DNA of 64,000 nucleotides. It comes from Flavobacteriaceae bacterium PS02338 (lineage in GTDB: Bacteria > Bacteroidota > Bacteroidia > Sphingobacteriales > Sphingobacteriaceae). Location of the stretch: assembly GCA_029959615.1 (NCBI GenBank), contig JASCOD010000001.1, positions 1,612,001-1,676,000 of the forward strand. Direction: 5' to 3'. The notes beneath the pieces were generated by a model. The model did no database searches. It worked only from the letters and a program-made list of their open reading frames with translations, and was not told where the DNA came from. Below are positions 55,401 through 62,944 of the stretch, piece after piece. The translations under genes and the position numbers were made by a program. Within the stretch, counting starts at the first letter, position 1, and every line of letters starts with the position of its first letter.

Positions 55401-58043
55401 GCGCATTCCAATCCGCAATGGATATACGTAGACTTACAGCAGGGCTCTTTTGTGGGCTATGTTTCTTTGGTTTGGGAAGCCGCGTATTCTAGTCAGTACG
55501 AATTGCAAATTTCAAACGATGGGCAAAATTGGGAAACGATTAAAGCTGTTAATGGTTTGGGAAAAACAGAGCTCATTGAAGTTAATCGTACCACCCGCTA
55601 TGTGAGGATGTATGGTTTAGCTAGAGCTACCACTTACGGACATTCATTGTATGAGTTTGAGATTTATGGTATTCCTCCAGTGGGAAGTACACCAACCTTG
55701 TTAGGCATTGATGTTTCTCCGTATTTCGCTCAAATTAAAGAAGGGCAAACAATCGCTGTTGTAGCAAAAGGATATGATCAATTTGGCAATGAGATTCAGA
55801 TTAATCCCCAGTACAGTATCAAAGAAGGTACCGGTGTAATTAACCAAAACGGAAGTTTCACGCCATCAAAGTATGGTAACGCCGTAATTACAGTAGAAGA
55901 AAATGGCTTGCAAGCAAATGCCAAATTCATTGTAGAAGAAACAGTAAAGCTCAGTAATATCGTAATTTCTCCAAAAACAACACAGTTGATAAAAGGTGAA
56001 ACTGTTAGTTTTTCAGTTTTAGCCAAAGATCAATTCGGTGTAGAATTTTCAAATTCTGGTATTACATACCAAATTATAGAAGGTAATGGAGGAAGTTTAT
56101 TGACCAATAGTTTTACGTCCAACAATGTTGGTGATTACAAAATTGTTGCAGGCTCGGCAAATGTAAAAGATACAGCAGTAGTTGTTGTGTCTGAACTAGC
56201 TGAAGTTAACTTGGCATTAAATAAACCGATAATTGCAAGTAGTAACGAAAATGACGCTACTTTGGCCAGATATGCGAATGACGGTCAATTAACTACGCGT
56301 TGGGGTAGTACATTTAAAAACAATGAATACATCCAGCTCGACTTGCTGGAAAATTACATCATCAATAAAATTAAACTTTTTTGGGATCCAGCCTACGCCA
56401 AAACATATCAAATACTTGTTTCAACTGATGGAGAAAACTGGACAAATGCCTATCAGCAAAATAACAGCAATGGAGGCACAGAAATTATAAATTTAAATGC
56501 GCTAGGAGCCAGATACATTAGATTGGTAGCACTAACTAGAGCAACAGGTTACGGTGCAAGTATTAATGAATTTGAAGTTTATGGTACAAGTTTTTGGAGA
56601 AATCCAGTGGCGCAAAATATCGTAATTACGCCAAGTCCATTGATAGCTTATGTAGGAGATAACTTAGCGATTAGTGCTCAACTTCTCGATCAGTATCAGA
56701 TGCCTTTTACTGCGGCATCAGCATTTGATTGGCAAACTAATGGTGGTGGTACAATAAATGCCCAGGGTAATTTCAACGCTACTAATGTCGGCGACTTCAT
56801 AGTTACTATAAAATATGGAGCACTTAGCGTCGATTTCCCAATTACCGTTAGGGCATCAAAAGTATTAACCAAATTAGAGGTTGGTCCAAAAAACATAGCC
56901 TTAAAGACAGGCGAAAATCAACAATTTACTGTGAGAGCATTGGATCAGTACGATAATGATATGGTGGTAAATAATATGACTTGGTCTTCAAACGGAGGTG
57001 CAATTTCTTCACTTGGTGAGTTTTCATCGAATGTAAACGGAGTATTTGAAATAAAAGCTACTTCCAGCAATGTGGAGGGAAAAGTAAATGTGCAGGTGTT
57101 TACCCCAGATAATTTAAATATAGCGCTCAGGAAACCTATTTTAAGTTCGTCGGGTGCAGGTTCGGTGGCACAGGCAGTTGATGGTAATGATGGTTCACGT
57201 TGGGAAAGCGTTCACGGCAGTGACCTAGAGTGGTTTTATGTAGATTTGCAGTCTATTTATAGCATTACCGATTTAGATATTTTATGGGAAGGTGCTTCAG
57301 CCAAAGACTATCAAATTCAGGTCTCTAGCGATGCGCAAAATTGGATTACTATACTGGATGTGAAAGATAAAACTGTCCCCGGCATACGCAGGGATGTGTG
57401 GAGAGTTCAAGGTACAGGTAGATACTTGCGTTTGTTATGTACGAAGAGACTAACAGTATGGGGATTTTCAGTTTTTGAATTAAAAGCTTACGGCATATTG
57501 GCTACCTCAGTTCTCCCCGTTGGATACCTTTCGTTTGACGCAAAAAAATCACAAAATGGAATATCACTTGCATGGAAAACAGCTCAGGAAATAAGCAACG
57601 AAAAGTTTATAGTGGAGAAAAGTGAAAATGGAGCAGACTTTAAGGAAGTAGGTATGGTATTGGGTAATCAAAATGCAACAACCATCAGAAGTTATAATTG
57701 GCTAGATAGAAGACCCTTGACAGGACACAACTATTACAGATTAAGGCAGGTAGATTTAAATGGAGAATTCGAGTATTCGGCTATAAAAGTAGTTAACTAC
57801 ATAACTAATGATGAAATTACGCTGTATCCAAACCCTATTACAAACTTTTTCCATTTAAAGGGAATACCGCAAGGAACTTACTCCTTTAAAATTTTCAACA
57901 CGTTAGGCATATTAGTTTACGGCGGTAATATTGTAGATGGAACTGCTAAAATTGGCGTATTGGAAAACGGTGTTTATACATTGCAGGTGGCTGATAAAGA
58001 AAAGAATGTGGTTTATCGAAATAAAATAGTTGTTCAACACTAA
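52446..58043 (+). CDS. GH81 endo-1,3-beta-glucanase, secreted by T9SS, with discoidin and Ig-like domains
   Basis: The 1865-residue protein has a signal peptide (LLFLLCNVLAYAQ-type). The GH81 catalytic region is about residues 30-745: PTNDWWTDLLVSQYSGNLWA at the start, D454 in FNDHHFHYGYF (general acid) and E528/E532 in GQESTSESMQGW (general bases). Three F5/8 discoidin domains follow at about 952-1078, 1254-1382 and 1555-1685 (IALGKNAYSSSEEN, LALNKPIIASSNEN, IALRKPILSSSGAG), separated by bacterial Ig-like units. The tail (about 1790-1865) is a type A T9SS sorting domain, with ITLYPNPITNFF and a C-terminal NGVYTLQVAD block. It is predicted to be exported across the outer membrane to degrade laminarin or fungal beta-1,3-glucan. 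Confidence 0.95.
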   Translation: MKKALLILFLLCNVLAYAQQPVRIGGGSYAAYTPLYKSRTTDRGGDQSYLMENRKLYITDKNIGKTIPTNDWWTDLLVSQYSGNLWAYPQVVKAEQYGFFVAYPKEWEATGHELKWKSQIEVSGVGFKPDAANANNWHDWGIDFLMKDGNKEMLITLAHGIPFTWVETKNLTLQLNIATGIVNDGNGQVLPLPYTGNSLMVDIGGDIYGIYAPDNTRFSVKNGLLQIEFQGAAQFLSIGVLPSKQDFATYANYAYTIPRNTTVSWNYNETTGKVTTNWTLQTENLAGQPQLNVLQGFIPHHYKNTNLNFSFTGAVYQTPRGKMKMAAGNSFSIEYQFNGILPFFAKPLPNETLTNPYQRMRMKQMIADYANNGNFGGDTYWGGKGLIQMAMYMSFAHEMGETELFEKCKTRLKDVLVNWLTYTPGENSYFFAKYPRWGSLVGYDTSYDSDTFNDHHFHYGYFTLASAMLALFDEDFKANYGDMATLVAKDYANWDKNDTDFPLFRTLDPWAGHSYAGGVGGGNGNGQESTSESMQGWGGVYLLGVATGNKAMRDAGIFGWTLEARGTAEYWFDRDKENIDYTKYTRPYNSNLTSQGIGWWTWFSGDPVWMHSIQWLPISPALKYLYEDLNFAEWDYKQMWDKKEIRGWETQTGLTPSALSYESGIGNVVMSYLQVFNPDSAAAVFDKMWDAQMPVARNHDTGGITYFLTHSHRTYGDISWDIHANMPTATTYKHPVTGVFTYMVYNPDNSQKKVKFYRNGAEILEINAPPNKLTVYSDAPIPSEIKITLENGLTVQPNANRLLKATVFDQYGATMEGHVFQWSSTEGSIDANGTFTAPVTKGNSTVTVSSGSLSASVDLRIDDLPQLAAGKLLPDNQNYIEKGKTVNFSLSLKNQYNEAYHANVSWQILKGTNQVKADSVFNLQEVGIYTVRATVENQVFEQQVYLTPKFRNIALGKNAYSSSEENAGTLTRYATDGSYTTRWGSAHSNPQWIYVDLQQGSFVGYVSLVWEAAYSSQYELQISNDGQNWETIKAVNGLGKTELIEVNRTTRYVRMYGLARATTYGHSLYEFEIYGIPPVGSTPTLLGIDVSPYFAQIKEGQTIAVVAKGYDQFGNEIQINPQYSIKEGTGVINQNGSFTPSKYGNAVITVEENGLQANAKFIVEETVKLSNIVISPKTTQLIKGETVSFSVLAKDQFGVEFSNSGITYQIIEGNGGSLLTNSFTSNNVGDYKIVAGSANVKDTAVVVVSELAEVNLALNKPIIASSNENDATLARYANDGQLTTRWGSTFKNNEYIQLDLLENYIINKIKLFWDPAYAKTYQILVSTDGENWTNAYQQNNSNGGTEIINLNALGARYIRLVALTRATGYGASINEFEVYGTSFWRNPVAQNIVITPSPLIAYVGDNLAISAQLLDQYQMPFTAASAFDWQTNGGGTINAQGNFNATNVGDFIVTIKYGALSVDFPITVRASKVLTKLEVGPKNIALKTGENQQFTVRALDQYDNDMVVNNMTWSSNGGAISSLGEFSSNVNGVFEIKATSSNVEGKVNVQVFTPDNLNIALRKPILSSSGAGSVAQAVDGNDGSRWESVHGSDLEWFYVDLQSIYSITDLDILWEGASAKDYQIQVSSDAQNWITILDVKDKTVPGIRRDVWRVQGTGRYLRLLCTKRLTVWGFSVFELKAYGILATSVLPVGYLSFDAKKSQNGISLAWKTAQEISNEKFIVEKSENGADFKEVGMVLGNQNATTIRSYNWLDRRPLTGHNYYRLRQVDLNGEFEYSAIKVVNYITNDEITLYPNPITNFFHLKGIPQGTYSFKIFNTLGILVYGGNIVDGTAKIGVLENGVYTLQVADKEKNVVYRNKIVVQH

Positions 58044-58069
58044 TTAAAACATAATTTAGACCATTGAAG

Positions 58070-58105
58070 TACGGTTTGCCAAAAATTAATCAAGGGCAGA
58101 CCGTA
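58070..58105 (+). terminator. Possible terminator after the GH81 gene
   Basis: TACGGT and ACCGTA form the base of a longer stem including TGCC/GGCA, 27 bases after the stop. There is little T-run, so termination may be weak. Confidence 0.4.
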
Positions 58106-58120
58106 TTAAAACATTTACAT

Positions 58121-58128
58121 TATTTTTG
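58121..58128 (+). promoter_or_regulatory. -7 promoter element for the FMN reductase gene
   Basis: TATTTTTG lies 45 bases before ATG 58174. Confidence 0.4.
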
Positions 58129-58173
58129 TCGTTTAACTTCATAGTTTTTACTTTGTCAGTAAACTAATCAATC

Positions 58174-58731
58174 ATGCCAAAAATCGCCATTATATCCGCA
58201 AGTGTTAGAAAAGGACGTAAAAGTCATAGCGTAGCTTTGTACTTCCAAGACTACTTGTCGCAACAACAGCTTGCAGAAACTGAAATCATAGATTTAGATG
58301 CTTATAACTTCCCGATTTTTGAAGAACGTTTACGTTTAATCGAAAATCCGACTGAGGACATGTTGCAATTGGCTAAGGCTATTACAGATGCAGACGGAGT
58401 AATCATCGTTACTCCAGAATATAATGGAGGTTATCCAGCTAGCTTAAAAAATGTAATAGATTTACTGTATGCAGAATGGAAGCGTAAACCAATTGCCATT
58501 GCTACAGTTTCAGCTGGTCCTTTTGGTGGTTCGCAAGTGATTACCTCATTACAGTTCAGCCTATGGAAAATTGGTGCGTTAACCATTCCAGTAATGTTTC
58601 CTGTGCCAACTGTCGAAAAGTCATTCAGCGATGATGGTGCACCAACCGATAAAGAAGCTACGGATAAACGAGCCGCTAATTTTATCAACGAACTATTGTT
58701 CTGGATTAAAGCAAAGCAATCAGTAGTGTAA
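58174..58731 (+). CDS. NADPH-dependent FMN reductase family protein
   Basis: The 185-residue flavodoxin-like protein has the FMN-phosphate loop IISASVRKGRKSHSVALYF and the YNGGYPASLKNVIDLLYAEW motif. These place it among NADPH:FMN and quinone/azo reductases (SsuE/YieF-like). VSAGPFGGSQVITSLQFSL is also typical. It is predicted to be cytosolic and dimeric. It is a single gene just before the tRNA-Pro gene, and its natural acceptor is unknown. Confidence 0.92.
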   Translation: MPKIAIISASVRKGRKSHSVALYFQDYLSQQQLAETEIIDLDAYNFPIFEERLRLIENPTEDMLQLAKAITDADGVIIVTPEYNGGYPASLKNVIDLLYAEWKRKPIAIATVSAGPFGGSQVITSLQFSLWKIGALTIPVMFPVPTVEKSFSDDGAPTDKEATDKRAANFINELLFWIKAKQSVV

Positions 58732-58777
58732 TAAAAATGCAACTGTTTTTATATGAAAAAAGATTTTTTTAATTCTA

Positions 58778-58808
58778 TTTGCAATGGAGGTTAAAATGTT
58801 TATCTTTG
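58778..58808 (+). promoter_or_regulatory. Canonical Bacteroidetes promoter of tRNA-Pro
   Basis: TTTG (58778-58781), exactly 19 bases, then TATCTTTG (58801-58808) matches the TTTG-N19-TAnnTTTG consensus. Transcription would start near 58814, 50 bases before the tRNA. Confidence 0.85.
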
Positions 58809-58863
58809 CAACCTCGTTAGGAAATCCTTGGACTACTAATAGAGAAAAAGGTGATACCACCAT

Positions 58864-58940
58864 CGGGGTGTAGCGTAGCCCGGTATCGCGCCACATTTGG
58901 GATGTGGAGGTCGTAGGTTCGAATCCTGCCACCCCGACCA
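58864..58940 (+). tRNA. tRNA-Pro (anticodon TGG)
   Basis: A 7-base acceptor stem (CGGGGTG with CACCCCG), anticodon arm CCACA-TTTGGGA-TGTGG with anticodon TGG, T-arm GTAGG-TTCGAAT-CCTGC and an encoded CCA end. All arms pair without mismatch. It has a perfect promoter upstream and a strong terminator downstream. Confidence 0.97.
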
Positions 58941-58952
58941 ACTTACAAAGTT

Positions 58953-58986
58953 AACCCTTCAGAATAATTTTCTGAAGGGTTTTTTG
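58953..58986 (+). terminator. Terminator of tRNA-Pro
   Basis: AACCCTTCAGAA and TTCTGAAGGGTT form a perfect 12-base stem with a 5-base loop and T-run, 12 bases after the CCA end. Confidence 0.93.
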
Positions 58987-59172
58987 TTTCTAACAACCGC
59001 TAGCTTGCCAAAAACTCTACTTACCTTAGGTGCCAACTTCATATACCTGTTAGCCTAGAATTTTCTTTAATTGAATACTATCTGATCTATCCGCAAAACA
59101 AGACTATATCTTCTCAAAAATCGAATGTTAAAAAAAGTTAAAATAAATTCTACTAATAATATAGATTATATA

Positions 59173-59180
59173 TACATTTG
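59173..59180 (+). promoter_or_regulatory. -7 promoter element for the riboswitch transcript
   Basis: TACATTTG matches TAnnTTTG. Transcription would start near 59186, about 20 bases before the riboswitch. No TTTG at the -33 position was found. Confidence 0.5.
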
Positions 59181-59205
59181 TGTCGTTGATTGTTCTTTAG
59201 TTTGT

Positions 59206-59306
59206 TTGCTTATCAAGAAAGACGGAGGGAAAGGCCCTGTGAAGTCTTAGCAACCTGTCGCTGACAAGGTGCTAAATCCTTCTCCCTTTTGGGTGAAAGA
59301 TAAGAT
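59206..59306 (+). ncRNA. SAM-I (S-box) riboswitch
   Basis: The aptamer core is recognisable. P1 is CTTATC (59209-59214) with GATAAG (59299-59304). After AAGAAAGAC, GGAGGGAAAGGCCC and TGTGAAGTCTT form P2 and its internal helix, with AAGAC pairing GTCTT. GCAACC leads into P3 (TGTC-GCT-GACA) and AAGGTGCTAAATCC, followed by P4 (TTCTCCC-TTTT-GGGTGAA). The order and conserved blocks match SAM-I, which normally represses methionine or sulfur genes when S-adenosylmethionine is abundant. The first large gene downstream is a SusC-type receptor. A strong expression platform is not obvious: a weak AAGATA/TATCTT stem with T-run follows at 59302-59325, and it shares bases with P1. Confidence 0.92.
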
Positions 59307-59369
59307 AGATGTATTATATCTTTTTGGTAAGCCGATAAATAAGTACGCGACTTGACCTAAATGATAAAA

Positions 59370-59495
59370 ATGAAACTACTGTTATTCCAAAACCATTCCT
59401 ATCTGGCCAGCTCTCGGCCAACTGTTGCTTCAAAGATGCCTAAGGCTTATTTTTATTGCTTTTGCAGCGGTATAATGCCCGATGCGATGTGCTAA
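59370..59495 (+). CDS. Candidate small ORF (41 residues) in the riboswitch leader
   Basis: ATG at 59370 opens MKLLLFQNHSYLASSRPTVA, then SKMPKAYFYCFCSGIMPDAMC and TAA at 59493-59495. It holds three cysteines and four methionines, mostly in the second half, and no signal peptide. It lies between the SAM-I aptamer and the SusC gene, so its expression would be under the same control. No function is known to me, and a chance ORF remains possible. Confidence 0.35.
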   Translation: MKLLLFQNHSYLASSRPTVASKMPKAYFYCFCSGIMPDAMC

Positions 59496-59540
59496 TTTTC
59501 CGGAAGCACCCTATTAATCCAAACTATTTAATCTAATACC

Positions 59541-59565
59541 GAAAGGAGGAATGATGAAGATTTAG
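59541..59565 (+). promoter_or_regulatory. Strong Shine-Dalgarno with a four-codon mini-ORF
   Basis: GAAAGGAGGA is followed at once by ATGATGAAGATTTAG (Met-Met-Lys-Ile-stop, 59551-59565). Such a strong ribosome site is unusual for Bacteroidetes and lies in the SusC leader, about 110 bases before the preferred SusC start. Confidence 0.4.
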
Positions 59566-59584
59566 CTTTACCATAAAGGATGAA

Positions 59585-59610
59585 GCGGAACCGATTGGCG
59601 TCGGTTCCGC
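59585..59610 (+). promoter_or_regulatory. Strong hairpin just before the SusC gene
   Basis: GCGGAACCGA (59585-59594) and TCGGTTCCGC (59601-59610) form a perfect GC-rich 10-base stem with a 6-base loop. No T-run follows, so it is more likely a translational or processing element than a terminator. Confidence 0.5.
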
Positions 59611-59674
59611 AATGTTCCGAAGAAATATCCCATTTACAGATCACAGAATTATAACTTCTAAAACATACGAATAT

Positions 59675-62600
59675 ATGAAATCTTATGACCAAATCAAGGT
59701 TGGCCGGAGTGCCTATACCTTTGATATTTTGTGTCTATTTCTGATCTTGACTTTGATCTTGATCAGTACCTCGGGTCCGATATGGGCCAATACAGTTCCA
59801 ATCACGGTTAAGGGTAGGGTAGTTGACGACAAAGGCGAGCCTTTAGTGGGTGCCAACGTTAGGGTCGCTAATCAGAAAAAGAGTACACTTACTGGGGTAA
59901 ACGGTGATTTTGTCCTTTATAATGTGAACGAAGGAGCAGCGCTTGTAGTGTCTTTTCTTGGGTATAATACCCGTGAAATAACTGCTGCCGCTACACCAAT
60001 ACTCGTTACCTTGAGCCAGATTTCTGCCGAACTGAAAAGTGTAACGGTAGTTAATACTGGTTACCAAACCTTGTCAAAAGAACGTGCTACGGGTGCTTTT
60101 AATGTTGTTTCTGGAGAACAACTTGATAAGCCTGCAACGAATATATCACAACGTCTAATTGGTACCACAGCAGGATTGCAGGCCAGATTGGATAGTGATG
60201 GTAACCCGACTTTTGAGCTTAGGGGACAGACTAGCCTAACCGCAAATGCTAGGCCTCTGGTAGTGGTGGATGGCTTTGCCGTTCAGGGCGATTTCAATAC
60301 AATCAACCCTAATGATGTGGAGAGCATTACAGTCTTGAAAGACGCTGCGGCAGCTTCTATTTGGGGTGCAAAATCTGCCAATGGCGTTATCGTGATTACC
60401 ACTAAGCGAGCAAAAAAAGGAACACCCTTAAGAGTCAATTTCAGTGCTTTTACCAAGGTTTCCGAAAAGTTAGATTTAGATTATGTAAATCCGCTGGCTA
60501 GTTCTGCCGAGACCATAGATTATGAAATCAAATCTTTTGGTAATTGGAGTGCGCAGACCAACCCGGGATCTTTGGCTAGTAATTACTTTGCTTGGTCTTT
60601 GGGAACCACAGCACTAAATGAATCTTTGTTAGGTTTTATTACTCCAACAGAAAGGGATGCGCTCCTGGCAAAGTACCGCACACAAGATAATAGAGATCAG
60701 ATTAGAGATGAACTATTGACCAATCCATCTACGCAACAATATAACCTTAACATTAGCGGAGCTTCCGAAAATCTTAGCCACAATCTTTCCTTGCTATTTG
60801 AAGATACCAAATCTAACTTTAAAGGAACAGATAATAAGAAATATGTGCTTAATTACAGAACTACGGCATCTATTTTTAAATGGTTGGACCTGGAGTTTGC
60901 TGGACTTGCGAACTATAATAAAATCAATAGTAATGGTGTTAGTCTAGGTGACATCCAAGGCCTGTCGCCATATGAATTGTTAAAAAATGAAGATGGATCA
61001 TTGACCAATATCGCTAGATATTACACGCCTATCATACAACGTTTGGTGCCTACACAACTATTTCCCTATGCAGATTGGAGCTATAATCCAATCCAAGAAA
61101 TCGCTAACAGGAAAATTACTTCTGAGCAGTTAAATACCCGTTTACAGACTGGACTGAATTTCAAGATCATCAAAGGCTTAACTTTTAGCACGAAGGTACA
61201 ATATGAGCTTTTCAATACCAGCAACAAGAGTATCAATAACGAAAATACATTTGCCGTGAGGAATGCGGTAAATACAGCTGCCACTTGGGATCAGGCAACC
61301 AATAAGATTACCCTAAATCTTCCAAAAGGCGGTACTTTGACTCAGAACAGAAATAGTGTAGAGAGCTATAATTTTAGAAATCAGATCAACTTTGATAGGA
61401 GATTTGGAAATGACCACGAAATGTCATTTGTAGGAGGTTCTGAGGTTAATAATATCATTTCTGAAACCTTTGTAAATCCGATAACTTATGGTTATAATGA
61501 AGAAACGCTAAGCGTAGGCACTTTCCCAAATGGACCGGGTGGAACGTTTTTTCCGATTAAAAACTGGTTGGGAAGCAATCAGACTTTTGGCTATACCAAC
61601 AGTTATAGTTATGGTACCGAGCGTTATTTTTCGCTTTTCGCTAATGCAAGCTATACTTACAGGGATAAATATACAGTTTCAGGTAGCATCCGTACAGACG
61701 CATCTAACTTAATTACTGATGATCCTTCTTACAGATACGCTCCTTTTTGGTCGGTAGGTGCAGGATGGCAAGTAGGCAAAGAGGCTTTTCTAAAAGATGT
61801 TTCTTGGTTGGATAGGTTGAATTTACGTGCTACTTATGGTTATAATGGTAACGTAGACCGCAGTACTTCGTTCCGCCCATTGATTTCTATGTCTGCTATA
61901 CCAAATGTTTATACCGGAGACGTAACAGCCACTGTGTCTAGTTTTGGTAATCCAACTTTGAGATGGGAAAAAACAGGGACATGGAATGTTGGATTGGACT
62001 ATTCCTTGTTCAGAGGACAGCTTTATGGTAGGGTAGATGTTTACAACAAGTCTGGAAAAGACCTCATCGCTACACTATCTATACCTGCAATTAATGGTAC
62101 CACTAGTCAGAAATTGAATAATGCAGCAATGTATAATAGAGGGATTGAGCTTGAACTGGGTACCTCGCAAAAGCTGAAAGACAATGATATTGTTTGGAGC
62201 GGTAATTTGAATTTCTCCTACAACAAGAACAAGATCACCAATCTATTTGTAGCAAATTATGCTGCTTCTACCTTAGTTGGCGGAGGAACTGGAGCTTATG
62301 TAGAGGGTGAAAATGCGAACACACTTTGGCGTTTCAGGTATGCAGGATTAACTGGCGGACAGCCGATGGTATATGGTGCCAACGGTACTAAATATGATTT
62401 TGGTGCATTTACTCCTGGCGATGGCCGAGATTACTTAGAGAAGGTGGGAACTAGCGTGGCACCGTACACCTTGGGCTTTGTAAACTCGTTCAAAATTTAC
62501 GATTTCAACGTATCTTTTATACTTACTGGAAAATTCGGACATGTATTTCAACGTTTGGGTTTCAATTACCCACCAACTTGGACAAGCCGTGTACTGCCTA

Positions 62601-62941
62601 ACAATAAAATAGGAGAAGTAATTAATGGAGATCCGTCTCAGATAGTACCATTACCGCAGAATTTAATTGAACCACGCTATTATTTCTGGGATAGATTCCA
62701 TCAAAACCTAAGCTACCTGATCGAAGACGCTTCACACATTAGGGTACAGGAGGTTAACGTGAGTTATAACATTTCCAATAAATTGTTGAGTAAATATAAG
62801 ATCAACAGAATCAGACTGTATGCGCAAGGCAATGATCTATATACTTGGGTAGCGAATAATGCAGGCGAAGATCCAGAATATCCTTTGCGCACCCTAAAGC
62901 CACAACCAAGGGCTACTTTCGGTCTAAACGTTGAATTCTAA
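59675..62941 (+). CDS. SusC/RagA family TonB-linked outer-membrane receptor
   Basis: From ATG 59675 the protein has 1088 residues. A membrane-like signal (ILCLFLILTLILISTSGPIWA) is followed by a carboxypeptidase regulatory-like domain (about 45-120: VKGRVVDDKGEPLVGANVRV), a plug (TLSKERATGAFNVVSGEQLD, VVVDGFAVQGDFNTINPNDV) and a large beta-barrel ending in RATFGLNVEF. SusC proteins form the barrel of a TonB-driven importer closed by a SusD lid, here encoded 3 bases downstream. The gene is downstream of a SAM-I riboswitch, so a sulfur or methionine related substrate is inferred. A start at 59612 is possible but adds a non-conserved extension. Confidence 0.93.
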   Translation: MKSYDQIKVGRSAYTFDILCLFLILTLILISTSGPIWANTVPITVKGRVVDDKGEPLVGANVRVANQKKSTLTGVNGDFVLYNVNEGAALVVSFLGYNTREITAAATPILVTLSQISAELKSVTVVNTGYQTLSKERATGAFNVVSGEQLDKPATNISQRLIGTTAGLQARLDSDGNPTFELRGQTSLTANARPLVVVDGFAVQGDFNTINPNDVESITVLKDAAAASIWGAKSANGVIVITTKRAKKGTPLRVNFSAFTKVSEKLDLDYVNPLASSAETIDYEIKSFGNWSAQTNPGSLASNYFAWSLGTTALNESLLGFITPTERDALLAKYRTQDNRDQIRDELLTNPSTQQYNLNISGASENLSHNLSLLFEDTKSNFKGTDNKKYVLNYRTTASIFKWLDLEFAGLANYNKINSNGVSLGDIQGLSPYELLKNEDGSLTNIARYYTPIIQRLVPTQLFPYADWSYNPIQEIANRKITSEQLNTRLQTGLNFKIIKGLTFSTKVQYELFNTSNKSINNENTFAVRNAVNTAATWDQATNKITLNLPKGGTLTQNRNSVESYNFRNQINFDRRFGNDHEMSFVGGSEVNNIISETFVNPITYGYNEETLSVGTFPNGPGGTFFPIKNWLGSNQTFGYTNSYSYGTERYFSLFANASYTYRDKYTVSGSIRTDASNLITDDPSYRYAPFWSVGAGWQVGKEAFLKDVSWLDRLNLRATYGYNGNVDRSTSFRPLISMSAIPNVYTGDVTATVSSFGNPTLRWEKTGTWNVGLDYSLFRGQLYGRVDVYNKSGKDLIATLSIPAINGTTSQKLNNAAMYNRGIELELGTSQKLKDNDIVWSGNLNFSYNKNKITNLFVANYAASTLVGGGTGAYVEGENANTLWRFRYAGLTGGQPMVYGANGTKYDFGAFTPGDGRDYLEKVGTSVAPYTLGFVNSFKIYDFNVSFILTGKFGHVFQRLGFNYPPTWTSRVLPNNKIGEVINGDPSQIVPLPQNLIEPRYYFWDRFHQNLSYLIEDASHIRVQEVNVSYNISNKLLSKYKINRIRLYAQGNDLYTWVANNAGEDPEYPLRTLKPQPRATFGLNVEF

Positions 62942-62944
62942 AAA

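Noticed and set aside
59302..59325. AAGATA/TATCTT stem plus T-run as the SAM-I terminator
   Set aside because: The stem is only six A-T rich pairs and shares AAG with the P1 arm, which gives the wrong logic for SAM-induced termination; not claimed as the expression platform.
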